Shown: positions 7,599 through 15,781 of the stretch, one piece after another | How positions within the stretch are numbered: the stretch's first letter is position 1 | How the letters are laid out: the number at the start of each line of letters is the position of its first letter | Assembly (NCBI RefSeq): GCF_038419845.1 | Contig: NZ_JBCAQT010000001.1 | Coordinates: 365,325-429,324, forward strand | Source: Marinimicrobium sp038419845 | GTDB lineage: Bacteria > Pseudomonadota > Gammaproteobacteria > Pseudomonadales > Cellvibrionaceae | Length of the DNA stretch: 64,000 bases | Reading direction: 5' to 3' | Program-made: the position numbers and the translations under genes | The notes under the pieces: model-generated | Database searches by the model: none | The model's input: the letters and a program-made list of their open reading frames with translations, nothing else | What the model was told of the DNA's origin: nothing

Positions 7599-7985
7599 TT
7601 AGCTCAAGGACAGCAGAAAGCCCATCGGGTGCTTGCTGAAAGCGACGCTGACGATATAGAGAAAGACAATCAGTGCCGCCACCCAGGCGCCCGTGCGGAC
7701 CGCCTTATTCGGGTGGCGAAAGGCCAACACACCGAGGCCGATGTACACGAACAGGGCGATGATCTTGGTCAGCAGCCAGGGATGTGCCCCCGGGGAAAGT
7801 CCCATCATGCCTGCCAACACCAGCGCGCTCAGCAGCAACAGGGTGTCGTTGATATGCGGCAGGATTTTGACCCAGCGCCGGCGCAGCAGGTCTGACTCCA
7901 TCAGCATCCAGATTCCGCGGAGGGTAAAGCCCAGAAAGGAGAGCAGGGCGAAGGTCATGTGCAGGTGTTTGAGTATGGGAAGCAT
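7599..7985 (-). CDS. SirB2 family membrane protein
   Basis: The predicted protein has 128 residues and four hydrophobic helices: LHMTFALLSFLGFTLRGIW, DTLLLLSALVLAGMMG, WLLTKIIALFVYIGLGVLAF and VAALIVFLYIVSVAF. The pattern KHLHMTFAxLSFxGFxLRG with the later HPWLxxKIxALxxYI is that of the SirB2 family, small inner-membrane proteins of unknown role. The ATG at 7985 starts at the conserved N-terminus; the longer frame upstream belongs to nth sequence. It sits 13 bases after nth and 9 bases before the YbhN-like gene, inside the long minus-strand operon. Confidence 0.85.
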   Translation of the reverse strand: MLPILKHLHMTFALLSFLGFTLRGIWMLMESDLLRRRWVKILPHINDTLLLLSALVLAGMMGLSPGAHPWLLTKIIALFVYIGLGVLAFRHPNKAVRTGAWVAALIVFLYIVSVAFSKHPMGFLLSLS

Positions 7986-7998
7986 GGTGTGGACCTGT

Positions 7999-8670
7999 TC
8001 AGGGTTTGCGGACCAGTTTGGGTTTTTTGCGCACAGGGTAGCAGGTGCGACAGATATCGCACACAGTACCATCGCAGCCACGGGCCGAACAGTGTTCGCG
8101 CCCGTAGTAAATGATCTGTAAGTGCAGGGCGTTCCATCGGTCGCGTGGGAAGAGCCGTTTGAGATCCTTTTCGGTCTGTACCACATTCTTGCCGTTGGTC
8201 AGGCCCCAACGTTGCGCCAACCGGTGAATATGGGTGTCCACAGGAAAGGCGGGCTCGCCGAACGCCTGGGCCATGACCACGCTGGCGGTTTTGTGGCCGA
8301 CGCCGGGCAGTCGCTCCAGTGCCTCCATATCGGCGGGCAGCTCGCCTCCGTGCTCGTCGACAAGCAGGCGCGAGAGCCTGGAAATGGCCTTGGCTTTCTG
8401 TGGCGACAGGCCGCAGGGGCGGATGATTTCCTGAATTTTTTCCACCGGCTGTTCGGCCATGTCCCGGGGGTTGTCAGCCAGTTGCCAGAGCCTGGGCGTG
8501 ACCTGGTTGACGCGCTCGTCGGTGCACTGGGCCGACAGCAGCACCGCGACCAGCAGGGTATAGGGGTCGCGGTGATTGAGCGGAATGGGCGGGTCGGGGT
8601 AGAGCTCCTGCAACCGCTGCAGTATGTGTTCGACCCGCTCGGCCTTTTTCAGGTTGCTGGCTTCGGTCAT
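7999..8670 (-). CDS. nth: Endonuclease III (DNA glycosylase/AP lyase)
   Basis: The predicted protein has 223 residues. It has the helix-hairpin-helix LERLPGVGHKTASVV with catalytic Lys127, and Asp145 in FPVDTHIHRLAQRWGL. These are the hallmarks of endonuclease III, which removes oxidised pyrimidines and nicks abasic sites in base-excision repair. The C-terminal Cys cluster has unusual spacing (Cys194, 199, 204, 207 and 210) instead of C-x6-C-x2-C-x5-C. The ATG at 8670 overlaps the dapC stop (ATGA) and gives the expected N-terminus. The gene lies in the map-glnD-dapC operon. Confidence 0.93.
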   Translation of the reverse strand: MTEASNLKKAERVEHILQRLQELYPDPPIPLNHRDPYTLLVAVLLSAQCTDERVNQVTPRLWQLADNPRDMAEQPVEKIQEIIRPCGLSPQKAKAISRLSRLLVDEHGGELPADMEALERLPGVGHKTASVVMAQAFGEPAFPVDTHIHRLAQRWGLTNGKNVVQTEKDLKRLFPRDRWNALHLQIIYYGREHCSARGCDGTVCDICRTCYPVRKKPKLVRKP

Positions 8671-9866
8671 AGTGACTCTACAAATACCTTGATGCGTCTC
8701 GCCGCTTCGATGCATTCCCCCAGTGAGGCGACCAGGGCCATCCGCACGTATTGATCCCCCGGGTTGCCGGAGGCGGTCGGGCGGGCCAGGTAACTGCCGG
8801 GCAACACGGTGACATTCTGTTGGCGGAACAGCTCGCGCGCAAAGGCCTCACTGTCGACGGGCGTGCGTGGCCAGAGATAGAAGCCGGCTTCGGGGCGCTG
8901 GACGTCCAGGCAGTCTCCGAGAATATCCAGTACCGCGTCAAACTTCTCCCGGTACTGATCCCGGTTGGCGATCACGTGAGTTTCGTCTTCCCAGGCGGCA
9001 ATGCTCGCCAGCTGCACCGGCACCGGCATGGCGCAGCCATGATAGGTGCGGTAGCGCAAAAACTCCGCCAGCAATCGGGCATCACCCGCGACAAAGCCCG
9101 AGCGCAGTCCCGGAAGGTTGGAGCGTTTGGACAGGCTGTGAAAGACCACGCAGCGCTCGAAGCCCGGGCGGTCCAGCTCGGTGCAGGCCTGCAGCAGACC
9201 GGTGGGCGGTTGTTGTTCGTCAAAGTACAGTTCCGAATAGCACTCGTCCGAAGCAATGACAAAGTCATGGCGGTCGGCCAGCGTCAGCAGCGTGCGCCAG
9301 TGCTCGAGGGTCAGTACCGCGCCGGTCGGATTGCCCGGGGAGCAGATATAGAGCAGCTGGCAGTCGTCCCAGATTTGTGGATCAACGGCGGCAAAATCGG
9401 GGATATAGCCATTGTCGGTGGTGCAGTTCAGAAAGGCGGTGCCGGCCCCTGCCAACAGGGCGGCGCCCTCGTAAATCTGGTAGAAGGGGTTGGGACTGAC
9501 GACCAAGGGCCGGGTTTGAGTCCGGTCGACCACCGCCTGCGCAAAAGCGAACAGGGCTTCGCGGGTACCGTTGACGGGCAGTACCTGGCGCTCGGGGTCC
9601 AGCCCCTGAGCGCCGAGCCGGAAACGCCGCTCGGCCCAGCGGGCAATGGCGGCGCGCAATTCCGGCAGTCCCCTGGTGGCCGGATAGTTGGCCAGGCGGT
9701 CCAGATTCTGACTCAGTGTGTCCAGTACGAAGGCGGGCGGTTCGTGCTTGGGCTCGCCGATCGACAGCGCAATGTGACTCAGCGAGCCCGGTGGCTCAAC
9801 ACCGGCTTTCAGGGACGCCAGTTTTTCAAAAGGGTAGGGGTAGAGCGCTTGCAGGTCCGGGTTCAT
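8667..9866 (-). CDS. dapC: Succinyldiaminopimelate transaminase DapC
   Basis: The predicted protein has 399 residues, a fold-type I PLP aminotransferase. The start MNPDLQALYPYPFEKLASL and the stretch ALSIGEPKHEPP are characteristic of DapC. The PLP Lys lies in HSLSKRSNLPGLRSGF, and YICSPGNPTGAVL gives the Asn/Pro/Thr contact. DapC converts N-succinyl-2-amino-6-ketopimelate to N-succinyl-diaminopimelate in lysine and peptidoglycan synthesis. The position immediately after glnD matches Pseudomonas, which supports the assignment over a generic aspartate aminotransferase. The gap to glnD is 26 bases. Confidence 0.92.
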   Translation of the reverse strand: MNPDLQALYPYPFEKLASLKAGVEPPGSLSHIALSIGEPKHEPPAFVLDTLSQNLDRLANYPATRGLPELRAAIARWAERRFRLGAQGLDPERQVLPVNGTREALFAFAQAVVDRTQTRPLVVSPNPFYQIYEGAALLAGAGTAFLNCTTDNGYIPDFAAVDPQIWDDCQLLYICSPGNPTGAVLTLEHWRTLLTLADRHDFVIASDECYSELYFDEQQPPTGLLQACTELDRPGFERCVVFHSLSKRSNLPGLRSGFVAGDARLLAEFLRYRTYHGCAMPVPVQLASIAAWEDETHVIANRDQYREKFDAVLDILGDCLDVQRPEAGFYLWPRTPVDSEAFARELFRQQNVTVLPGSYLARPTASGNPGDQYVRMALVASLGECIEAARRIKVFVESL

Positions 9867-9892
9867 GAATAGCTACTGTTCCGTTCGCGGTC

Positions 9893-12604
9893 TTAAAAAT
9901 TGACGACTGAATCGCTGTTGGTCGCCCGTTTGTCCAGCTGTTCGCAGATCTCCCGCTGCAGGGCTTCGCACAAAGCCGGGTCGCTCAACGGTTCCCCCTC
10001 GGCGTCGGTAATAAAAAACACGTCCTCCACCCGCTCGCCCAGGGTCGCAATCTTGGCATTCTGCAACTGAACATTGAATTGCAGAAAGATCCGGCCAATG
10101 CACGCCAGCAGGCCCGGCCGGTCGGGGCTGATCACTTCCAGCGCGGTATAGCCGCTGATCATGTCGTTGCTCAGGTGCGTGCGCGTGGGCATGGTGAAGT
10201 GTTTGAGACGGCGCGGGGTGCGCCGACGGATTACCTCAGAGTAGTCGTCGGCCAGGCGCAGCTCTTCCATCAGTTCACGCTTGATGCGTTCCAGTACGGC
10301 CGGGTCATCGCCCAGCGGTTCGCCGTCCTGGTTGAGCACGAAGAAGGTATCCACCGTATAGCCGGTATTGGAGTTGTAGATGCGTGCGTCCTGAATGCTC
10401 AGGTTCAGTTGGTCCAGGGCGGTGGCGACAGCGGCAAAGGCATTCTTCCGGCCCTTGCTGCGCACAAAAATCTGGGTGGCGCCCTCCAGCTCCCGGCTGG
10501 TGGTTTTCTTGATCAGGATCAGGGGCGAGTCGTCCTGGTGCTGGATCATGGCCTCGCTGTGCCAGGCAATATCCAGAGGCGATTCGCGCAGGAAGTACTC
10601 CTCGCCCATGTCACTCCACAGTGCCCAGGCGGTATCGGCATCAATGTGCTTGCGGGCCAGTTTGCGCAGCGCCGACTCCTGGGTCTCTTCAATCAGCTCG
10701 TGTTTGTCGATGTTGTTTTCCAGGCCGCGACGCAGGGCACGCTTGGTTTCCAGGTACAACTGACGCATCAGACTGGCACGCCAGGTGTTCCACAGCTCGC
10801 GGTTGGTGCCGTTGATGTCCGCCACGGTCAGCGCATAGAGGTAGTCCAGACGCTGCTGGTCGCCCACAATCAGCGCGAAGTTGTGGATCACATCCGGGTC
10901 GGAGATGTCCTGTTTCTGCGCGACGGTGGACATGAACAGGTGCTGCTCTACCAGCCAGGCCACCAGCCGGGTTTCCCGGGGGGAGAGGCCGTGGCGCAGG
11001 CAGAAGTCTTCGGCGTCAACGGCGCCCAGTATGGAATGGTCGCCGCCGCGCCCTTTGGCGATATCGTGGTAGAGGCCGGCAACGTAGAGCAACTCCGGCT
11101 TGGGCAGACGTTTCATGATGTGCGCCGCAATCGGAAAGTCCTCCTTGGCCTCCGGCTGCAGGAAGTCGCACATGTTCTGCATCACTTTCAGGGTGTGCGC
11201 ATCCACGGTGTAGATGTGGAAGAGGTCGTGCTGCATCTGCCCGGTCACCAGTCCGAATTCCGGCAGGTAGAGGCCCAGAATGCCATAGCGGGACATGCGT
11301 TTGAGTTGTTCAACCAGGCCGTCAGGGTACTGGAACAGCTTCATGAACAGCTGGGTGTTTTCCGGGTTGCGCCGGAACTCATCATCAATCAGATGGCGGT
11401 TCTCGCGCATCAGGCGAATGGTCGAGGCGCGAACACCTTCAATTTCCGGGTGCTGCGCCATCAGCACAAAGATTTCCAGCAGGGCCGAGGGCTTTTCCTC
11501 GAACACGTAAATGTGCGCTGCTTCAATGTAGCGGTCGCGCAGCTGGAAACGTTCGTTCAGTGCGGTAACGTTCTTGTTGACGCCCCGCTGCAGAATCACT
11601 TCGTGCAGAAACTGCAGCAGCACATCGTTGAGCTCGCGCAGGGACATGACCAGGCGGTAATAGGTGTGCATGAACTGCTCGACCGCGAGGTTTTCGCTGT
11701 TGTCTTTGTAGCCGAACATGGCAGCGAGTTCGCGTTGATGGTCGAACAGCAGGCGCTCTTCGGCGCGGCCAGCGATCAGGTGCAGGCCGTAGCGCACCCG
11801 CCAGAGAAACTCCTCACCGCTCTGCAGCAGAGAAAACTCCTCTTCGGTAAAAAATCCCTTGCCTTCGAGTTGCCTGAGAGTCCGGACCTGGAAGTAGCGC
11901 TTGGCGACCCAGCCGATCATCTGGATGTCGCGCAGCCCGCCCGGCGCATTTTTGATGTTGGGCTCGAGGTTGTATTCGGTGTCGTTGTATTTCTGGTGAC
12001 GCTCGATCTGCTCGTGCCATTTGGCCCGGAAGAATTCGTCGGCCGGCCAGAGTCGATCGGGCGCGGTTTCCTGCAGCAGGTGCATGCGCAGTGATTCATC
12101 GCCCACCAGCGTGCGCGATTCCATCAGGTTGGTGGCCACGGTGATGTCGTCCCGGGCATAGGCGACACAGTCTTCCAGCGTACGCACGCTGTGGCCGATC
12201 TCAAGACCGATATCCCAGAGAAAGGTCAGTAGCTGCTCAATCTGGCTCTGGCATTGCCTCAGTGTGCTCTGGCTGGCGGCGAGCACCAGCAGGTCGGTAT
12301 CCGAATGGGGATGCAGCTCGCAGCGACCGTAGCCGCCCACCGCCTCCAGGCTGATGCCGCGGGGCCACTCATGCTGGTGCCAGGCGTAGTGCAGGATGCA
12401 GTCTATGAACAGGGCCCGCTCGTGGATCAGGGTGCGGATATCCTCCCCTTCACGAAAGCGGGCATCGAACTGGTAGTTGGCCGCGGCAATGGCGTCCTTG
12501 AAAACGGTGATCAGCGGTTGCTCGGCCAGCGCCCGGCGAAAGCGCGCCTGATCGAAAAAGAACAGGGGACGCTCGAAATAGGGGAGCGACACAGCGTCCG
12601 GCAT
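9893..12604 (-). CDS. glnD: Bifunctional uridylyltransferase/uridylyl-removing enzyme GlnD
   Basis: The predicted protein has 903 residues. It contains the nucleotidyltransferase motif GGYGRCELHPHSDTDLL (about residue 95), the GlnD PII-uridylyltransferase region with NIKNAPGGLRDIQ, an HD hydrolase domain (LYHDIAKGRGGDHSILG), and two C-terminal ACT domains that sense glutamine. It uridylylates and deuridylylates PII proteins and so sets glutamine synthetase activity. The frame is open upstream into map, but the ATG at 12604 overlaps the map stop by one base (TAATG) and gives the normal N-terminus. Confidence 0.96.
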   Translation of the reverse strand: MPDAVSLPYFERPLFFFDQARFRRALAEQPLITVFKDAIAAANYQFDARFREGEDIRTLIHERALFIDCILHYAWHQHEWPRGISLEAVGGYGRCELHPHSDTDLLVLAASQSTLRQCQSQIEQLLTFLWDIGLEIGHSVRTLEDCVAYARDDITVATNLMESRTLVGDESLRMHLLQETAPDRLWPADEFFRAKWHEQIERHQKYNDTEYNLEPNIKNAPGGLRDIQMIGWVAKRYFQVRTLRQLEGKGFFTEEEFSLLQSGEEFLWRVRYGLHLIAGRAEERLLFDHQRELAAMFGYKDNSENLAVEQFMHTYYRLVMSLRELNDVLLQFLHEVILQRGVNKNVTALNERFQLRDRYIEAAHIYVFEEKPSALLEIFVLMAQHPEIEGVRASTIRLMRENRHLIDDEFRRNPENTQLFMKLFQYPDGLVEQLKRMSRYGILGLYLPEFGLVTGQMQHDLFHIYTVDAHTLKVMQNMCDFLQPEAKEDFPIAAHIMKRLPKPELLYVAGLYHDIAKGRGGDHSILGAVDAEDFCLRHGLSPRETRLVAWLVEQHLFMSTVAQKQDISDPDVIHNFALIVGDQQRLDYLYALTVADINGTNRELWNTWRASLMRQLYLETKRALRRGLENNIDKHELIEETQESALRKLARKHIDADTAWALWSDMGEEYFLRESPLDIAWHSEAMIQHQDDSPLILIKKTTSRELEGATQIFVRSKGRKNAFAAVATALDQLNLSIQDARIYNSNTGYTVDTFFVLNQDGEPLGDDPAVLERIKRELMEELRLADDYSEVIRRRTPRRLKHFTMPTRTHLSNDMISGYTALEVISPDRPGLLACIGRIFLQFNVQLQNAKIATLGERVEDVFFITDAEGEPLSDPALCEALQREICEQLDKRATNSDSVVNF

Positions 12605-13374
12605 TAAAAGCTTTCCTCGTGACGGGCGGTCAGCACTTCCACGCCGTCTTTGGTGACCGCCAGGGTGTGTTCCCACTGGGCGGACAGGCGTCCGTCTTTG
12701 GTTTCCACTGTCCAGCCGTCGGGCTTGGTTTTGGTGTGGCGCTTGCCGGCGTTGATCATCGGCTCGATGGTGAAGGTCATGCCCTCCTGCAGCTCCATTC
12801 CGGTGTCGGGGCGCCCGTAATGCAATACCTGCGGATCTTCGTGGAAGACGGTGCCAATGCCGTGGCCGCAGTACTCGCGCACGACTGAGTAGTGGTTGCT
12901 TTCGGCGTGCTGCTGGATCACATGGCCGATGTCCCCCAGTTTGGCGCCGGGCTTGACCGCCTCGATGCCCTTGTACAGGCACTCCTGGGTGACGGCGACC
13001 AGTCGCTCCGCATGGGGCGCGGGCGTGCCGACAAAATACATCTTGCTGGTATCGCCGTGGAAGCCATCGTAGATCACGGTCACGTCGATATTGAGAATAT
13101 CGCCGGCCTTGAGCTTTTTCTTGTCCGAGGGGATGCCGTGGCACACCACCTGATTGATGGAGGTGCAGATGGACTTGGGAAAGCCGCGATAATTGAGACA
13201 GGCCGGGATGCCTTTCTGCACATTGACGATGTGGTCGTGGCAGATACGGTCGAGCTCGGCGGTGGTGACGCCCGGCTGCACGTGGGGCTCAATCAGCTCG
13301 AGCACTTCGGCCGCCATGCGCCCGGCCACGCGCATCTTTTCGATTTCTTCGGGAGTTTTGATACTGACAGACAT
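12604..13374 (-). CDS. map: Methionine aminopeptidase type I
   Basis: The predicted protein has 256 residues. All metal ligands of type I enzymes are visible: the two Asp residues in NIDVTVIYDGFHGDTS, His in YCGHGIGTVFHEDP, Glu in GMTFTIEPMIN and Glu in SAQWEHTLAVT. It removes the initiator Met from new proteins in the cytoplasm. It is divergent from rpsB, with uxuA inserted between; in pseudomonads map and rpsB are direct neighbours. It heads the minus-strand operon map-glnD-dapC-nth. Confidence 0.96.
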   Translation of the reverse strand: MSVSIKTPEEIEKMRVAGRMAAEVLELIEPHVQPGVTTAELDRICHDHIVNVQKGIPACLNYRGFPKSICTSINQVVCHGIPSDKKKLKAGDILNIDVTVIYDGFHGDTSKMYFVGTPAPHAERLVAVTQECLYKGIEAVKPGAKLGDIGHVIQQHAESNHYSVVREYCGHGIGTVFHEDPQVLHYGRPDTGMELQEGMTFTIEPMINAGKRHTKTKPDGWTVETKDGRLSAQWEHTLAVTKDGVEVLTARHEESF

Positions 13375-13405
13375 GACTTCTCGCTAAAATTGAGGCTAAA
13401 AGCCC

Positions 13406-13435
13406 ATTCTAAACGATCTGTGGTCACTCTGACAG
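13406..13435 (-). promoter_or_regulatory. Candidate promoter for map operon
   Basis: Read on the minus strand, CTGTCA (13435-13430) and TAGAAT (13411-13406) are separated by 18 bases and lie 32-61 bases before the map start. Each hexamer matches the sigma-70 consensus at four or five positions. This is a motif match only. Confidence 0.4.
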
Positions 13436-13451
13436 TCCACTCCCCGGCCGG

Positions 13452-14636
13452 CTAGTGGGGCTGCAACTGCTCCAGGGTATGGATCACGCCGCGCAGCTCG
13501 GCCAGACCTTTCAGGCGACCGCCGTAGGAGTAGCCCGGGTTGATGCCCGGCCGGCCGATCTCGTCGGCCATCAGGTGGCCATGGTCCGGGCGCATGGGCA
13601 TGGCCGGCAACGGGGAATTTGCTGCCTGGCGACGGCGTTCCTCTTCCAGCAGCGCCTGAATGACGCCTACCATGTCGTTGTCCCCACCCAGGTGGTCGGC
13701 CTCGAAGAAAGAGCCGTCCGCCTCGCGGGTGATGTTGCGCAAATGCACAAAGTAGATGCGGGGGCCAAACTCCCGGGCCATGGCCACCAGGTCGTTGTCC
13801 GCCCGGACGCCGTAGGAGCCGACGCAGAGGGTCAGGCCATTGGCCTTGCTCGGCACCGCCTCAAGCAGCGCGCGGGCATCCGCCGCCGTGGACAGTACCC
13901 GCGGCAGGCCAAAGAGGGAGAAGGGCGGGTCGTCGGGGTGGATGCACAGGCGGACCCCCACCTCTTCGGCGGTGGGAACCACATCGCGCAGGAAGCTGAA
14001 GAGGTTGGCGCGCATTGCCTCCTCCCCGAGACGGATGAACTGATCGATGGCGGCGCGGATGCCCTCCCGGTCATAGGAGCCCTCGCCGCCGGGCAGGCCG
14101 GCAATGACGTTCTTCTCCAGTTGGAGCTGTTCCTCGCCGGACATCTGGGCGAAACGCCGGGCGGCGCGCTCGCGGATATCGGCCGGGTAATCCCGCTCGG
14201 CGCCGGTCCGGGCCAGGATATGGATGTCGTAGGAGGCAAAGTCGGTCATCTCGAAGCGCAGGGCCTGGCTGCCGTTGGGCAGGGTGTAGCTCAGGTTGGT
14301 GCGGGTCCAGTCCACGACCGGCATGAAGTTGTAACAGACGTCGTGAATGCCGGCCTCGGCCAGGTGGCGCAGCGTGGCACGGTAGTTGTCGATGTGCCGG
14401 CGGTAGTCGCCGCTGCGGGTCTTGATGTCGTTGTGCAGGGGCACGCTCTCCACCACGGACCACTCCAGCCCCCGGGCCTCAATGGTCGCCTTGCGCTCCA
14501 GAATATCGGCCAGAGGCCAGGTTTCACCGGTGGGTATCTGGTGCAGGGCGGTCACCACGCCGGTGGCGCCTGCCTGGGCAATGTGATCGAGGGTGACAGT
14601 GTCCTGAGGGCCGAACCAGCGCCAGGTTTCTTTCAT
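13452..14636 (-). CDS. uxuA: Mannonate dehydratase UxuA
   Basis: The predicted protein has 394 residues. Start MKETWRWFGPQDTVTLDHIAQAG-type, with VESVPLHNDIKTRSGDY, CYNFMPVVDWTRTNL, the metal-site stretch CIHPDDPPFSLFGLPRV and MRPDHGHLMADE, all characteristic of UxuA. It dehydrates D-mannonate to 2-keto-3-deoxygluconate in glucuronate and galacturonate catabolism, consistent with a polysaccharide-degrading lifestyle. No other uronate gene (uxuB, uxaC, kdgK, transporter) is next to it, and it sits between the core genes map and rpsB, where relatives usually have nothing. Insertion into the core cluster is the simplest explanation. Confidence 0.94.
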   Translation of the reverse strand: MKETWRWFGPQDTVTLDHIAQAGATGVVTALHQIPTGETWPLADILERKATIEARGLEWSVVESVPLHNDIKTRSGDYRRHIDNYRATLRHLAEAGIHDVCYNFMPVVDWTRTNLSYTLPNGSQALRFEMTDFASYDIHILARTGAERDYPADIRERAARRFAQMSGEEQLQLEKNVIAGLPGGEGSYDREGIRAAIDQFIRLGEEAMRANLFSFLRDVVPTAEEVGVRLCIHPDDPPFSLFGLPRVLSTAADARALLEAVPSKANGLTLCVGSYGVRADNDLVAMAREFGPRIYFVHLRNITREADGSFFEADHLGGDNDMVGVIQALLEEERRRQAANSPLPAMPMRPDHGHLMADEIGRPGINPGYSYGGRLKGLAELRGVIHTLEQLQPH

Positions 14637-14670
14637 AAGCTTAGGGGTCCAAATAGTTGTTGAGAGTGGG

Positions 14671-14683
14671 AGTCAATATGACT
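14671..14683. promoter_or_regulatory. Perfect 13-base palindrome upstream of uxuA, possible operator
   Basis: AGTCA-ATA-TGACT lies 34 bases before the uxuA start. The inner GTC...GAC arrangement is compatible with a FadR-type GntR operator, the class that includes UxuR and ExuR. No regulator gene is nearby, so this is only a suggestion. Confidence 0.35.
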
Positions 14684-14725
14684 ATTAGGCCTCAGTTTCC
14701 AGTATCCCGCAATAGCGTTTCAGCT

Positions 14726-14753
14726 TTCACTGTATCGCAAATTATGGTATAAA
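14726..14753 (+). promoter_or_regulatory. Probable rpsB promoter
   Basis: TTCACT (14726-14731), a 16-base spacer and TATAAA (14748-14753) preceded by the extended -10 TGG give a good sigma-70 promoter. Transcription would start near 14760, leaving an untranslated leader of about 180 bases before rpsB. Confidence 0.55.
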
Positions 14754-14759
14754 GCGCGC

Positions 14760-14940
14760 CTCCGCGGCGGGTCTTGGCCCAATTTCTGGTCCCCGACGCG
14801 GGGTGCAGCCCCTCCGGGGGCGGCAAAAAACCGAAACCATGAACGTCACACATATACCGTCACGTCTGGCCTGGGTGCCCATCTTAGAATTGGGTTGGTC
14901 GGCGGGGTGTATGGAGGCCTAACCCGATAGGAATGACACA
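14760..14940 (+). promoter_or_regulatory. Long rpsB leader, possible S2 autoregulatory RNA
   Basis: About 180 bases of leader contain G+C-rich short stems (for example GGGG-tgcag-CCCC near 14800 and CCCC-tcc-GGGG near 14811) and no reading frame. In enteric bacteria rpsB has a long leader through which S2 represses its own synthesis. I infer a similar role from length and position; the known leader consensus was not matched base by base. Confidence 0.35.
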
Positions 14941-15684
14941 ATGCCTACAGTAAGCATGCGCGATATGTTGCAAGCTGGTGCCCACTTTGGCCACCAGACC
15001 CGCTATTGGAACCCCAAGATGAACCGCTTCATCTTTGGCGCCCGCAACAAGATTCACATCATCAACCTTGAGCAGACCGTTCCCGCTTTCCACGAAGCGA
15101 TGGACCTGGTCAAGAAGATGGCGTCCCAGAAGAAGAAAATCCTGTTTGTCGGCACCAAGCGCGCCGCACAGAAAACCATCAAAGAACAGGCCGAACGTGC
15201 CGGCATGCCCTATGTCTGCAACCGCTGGCTCGGTGGCATGCTCACCAACTACAAGACCATCCGTGCCTCCATCCGTCGCTATCGCGATCTGGAAGCCCAG
15301 AGCCAGGACGGCACCTTCGATAAGTTGACCAAGCGCGAAGCGCTGTCACGCACCCGCGACATGGACAAGCTGGAGCGCTCCATCGGTGGTATCAAGGACA
15401 TGAGCGGCCTGCCGGATGCGCTGTTCATCATCGACGTGGACCACGAGGGCATCGCCGTTCAGGAAGCCAAGAAGCTGGGCATTCCGATTGTCGGCGTGGT
15501 CGACAGTAACAGCAACCCGGACGACATCGATTATGTGATCCCGGGCAACGATGACGCCATCCGCGCCATCAAGCTGTACGTGACCGCCATGGCCGACGCC
15601 TGCATCGAAGGCGCCAAAGAAGCGCAGGCTGCGCCCAATAAAGACGAGTACGTGCCCGCCGAAGGCGAGGCCTCTGCCGAGTAA
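14941..15684 (+). CDS. rpsB: 30S ribosomal protein S2
   Basis: The predicted protein has 247 residues. It begins VSMRDMLQAGAHFGHQTRYWNP after a short Met-Pro-Thr and contains FVGTKRAAQKTIKEQAERAG, NRWLGGMLTNYKTIR and the C-terminal DALFIIDVDHEGIAVQEA segment, all diagnostic of S2. It binds 16S rRNA on the small subunit and is needed to bring in S1. It starts the long plus-strand cluster and is followed by a terminator-like hairpin and tsf, the usual S2/EF-Ts pairing. Confidence 0.98.
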   Translation: MPTVSMRDMLQAGAHFGHQTRYWNPKMNRFIFGARNKIHIINLEQTVPAFHEAMDLVKKMASQKKKILFVGTKRAAQKTIKEQAERAGMPYVCNRWLGGMLTNYKTIRASIRRYRDLEAQSQDGTFDKLTKREALSRTRDMDKLERSIGGIKDMSGLPDALFIIDVDHEGIAVQEAKKLGIPIVGVVDSNSNPDDIDYVIPGNDDAIRAIKLYVTAMADACIEGAKEAQAAPNKDEYVPAEGEASAE

Positions 15685-15710
15685 CCCCGTTTCTCGGTTG
15701 GCAAGACAGA

Positions 15711-15743
15711 AAGGGGGCAGGCCAGACGGCGGCCCCCTTTTTT
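15711..15743 (+). terminator. Hairpin with T-run between rpsB and tsf
   Basis: AAGGGGGC (15711-15718) pairs with GCCCCCTT (15732-15739) and is followed by a run of T. It has the form of a rho-independent terminator or partial attenuator that would lower tsf expression relative to rpsB. Confidence 0.75.
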
Positions 15744-15781
15744 CGAATTCAGAACAGACCCGTATTCAAGAGGATAGCAAC

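Noticed and set aside
10079..12094. Open frame of 671 codons on the plus strand
   Set aside because: It lies wholly antisense to glnD. The residues lack any family pattern and are rich in Gln, Val and His, as expected from the reverse of a G+C-rich gene.
12605..13144. Upstream extension of the glnD frame
   Set aside because: The 180 extra codons run inside map in another frame and are full of Arg, His and Gln. GlnD homologues start at the ATG at 12604.
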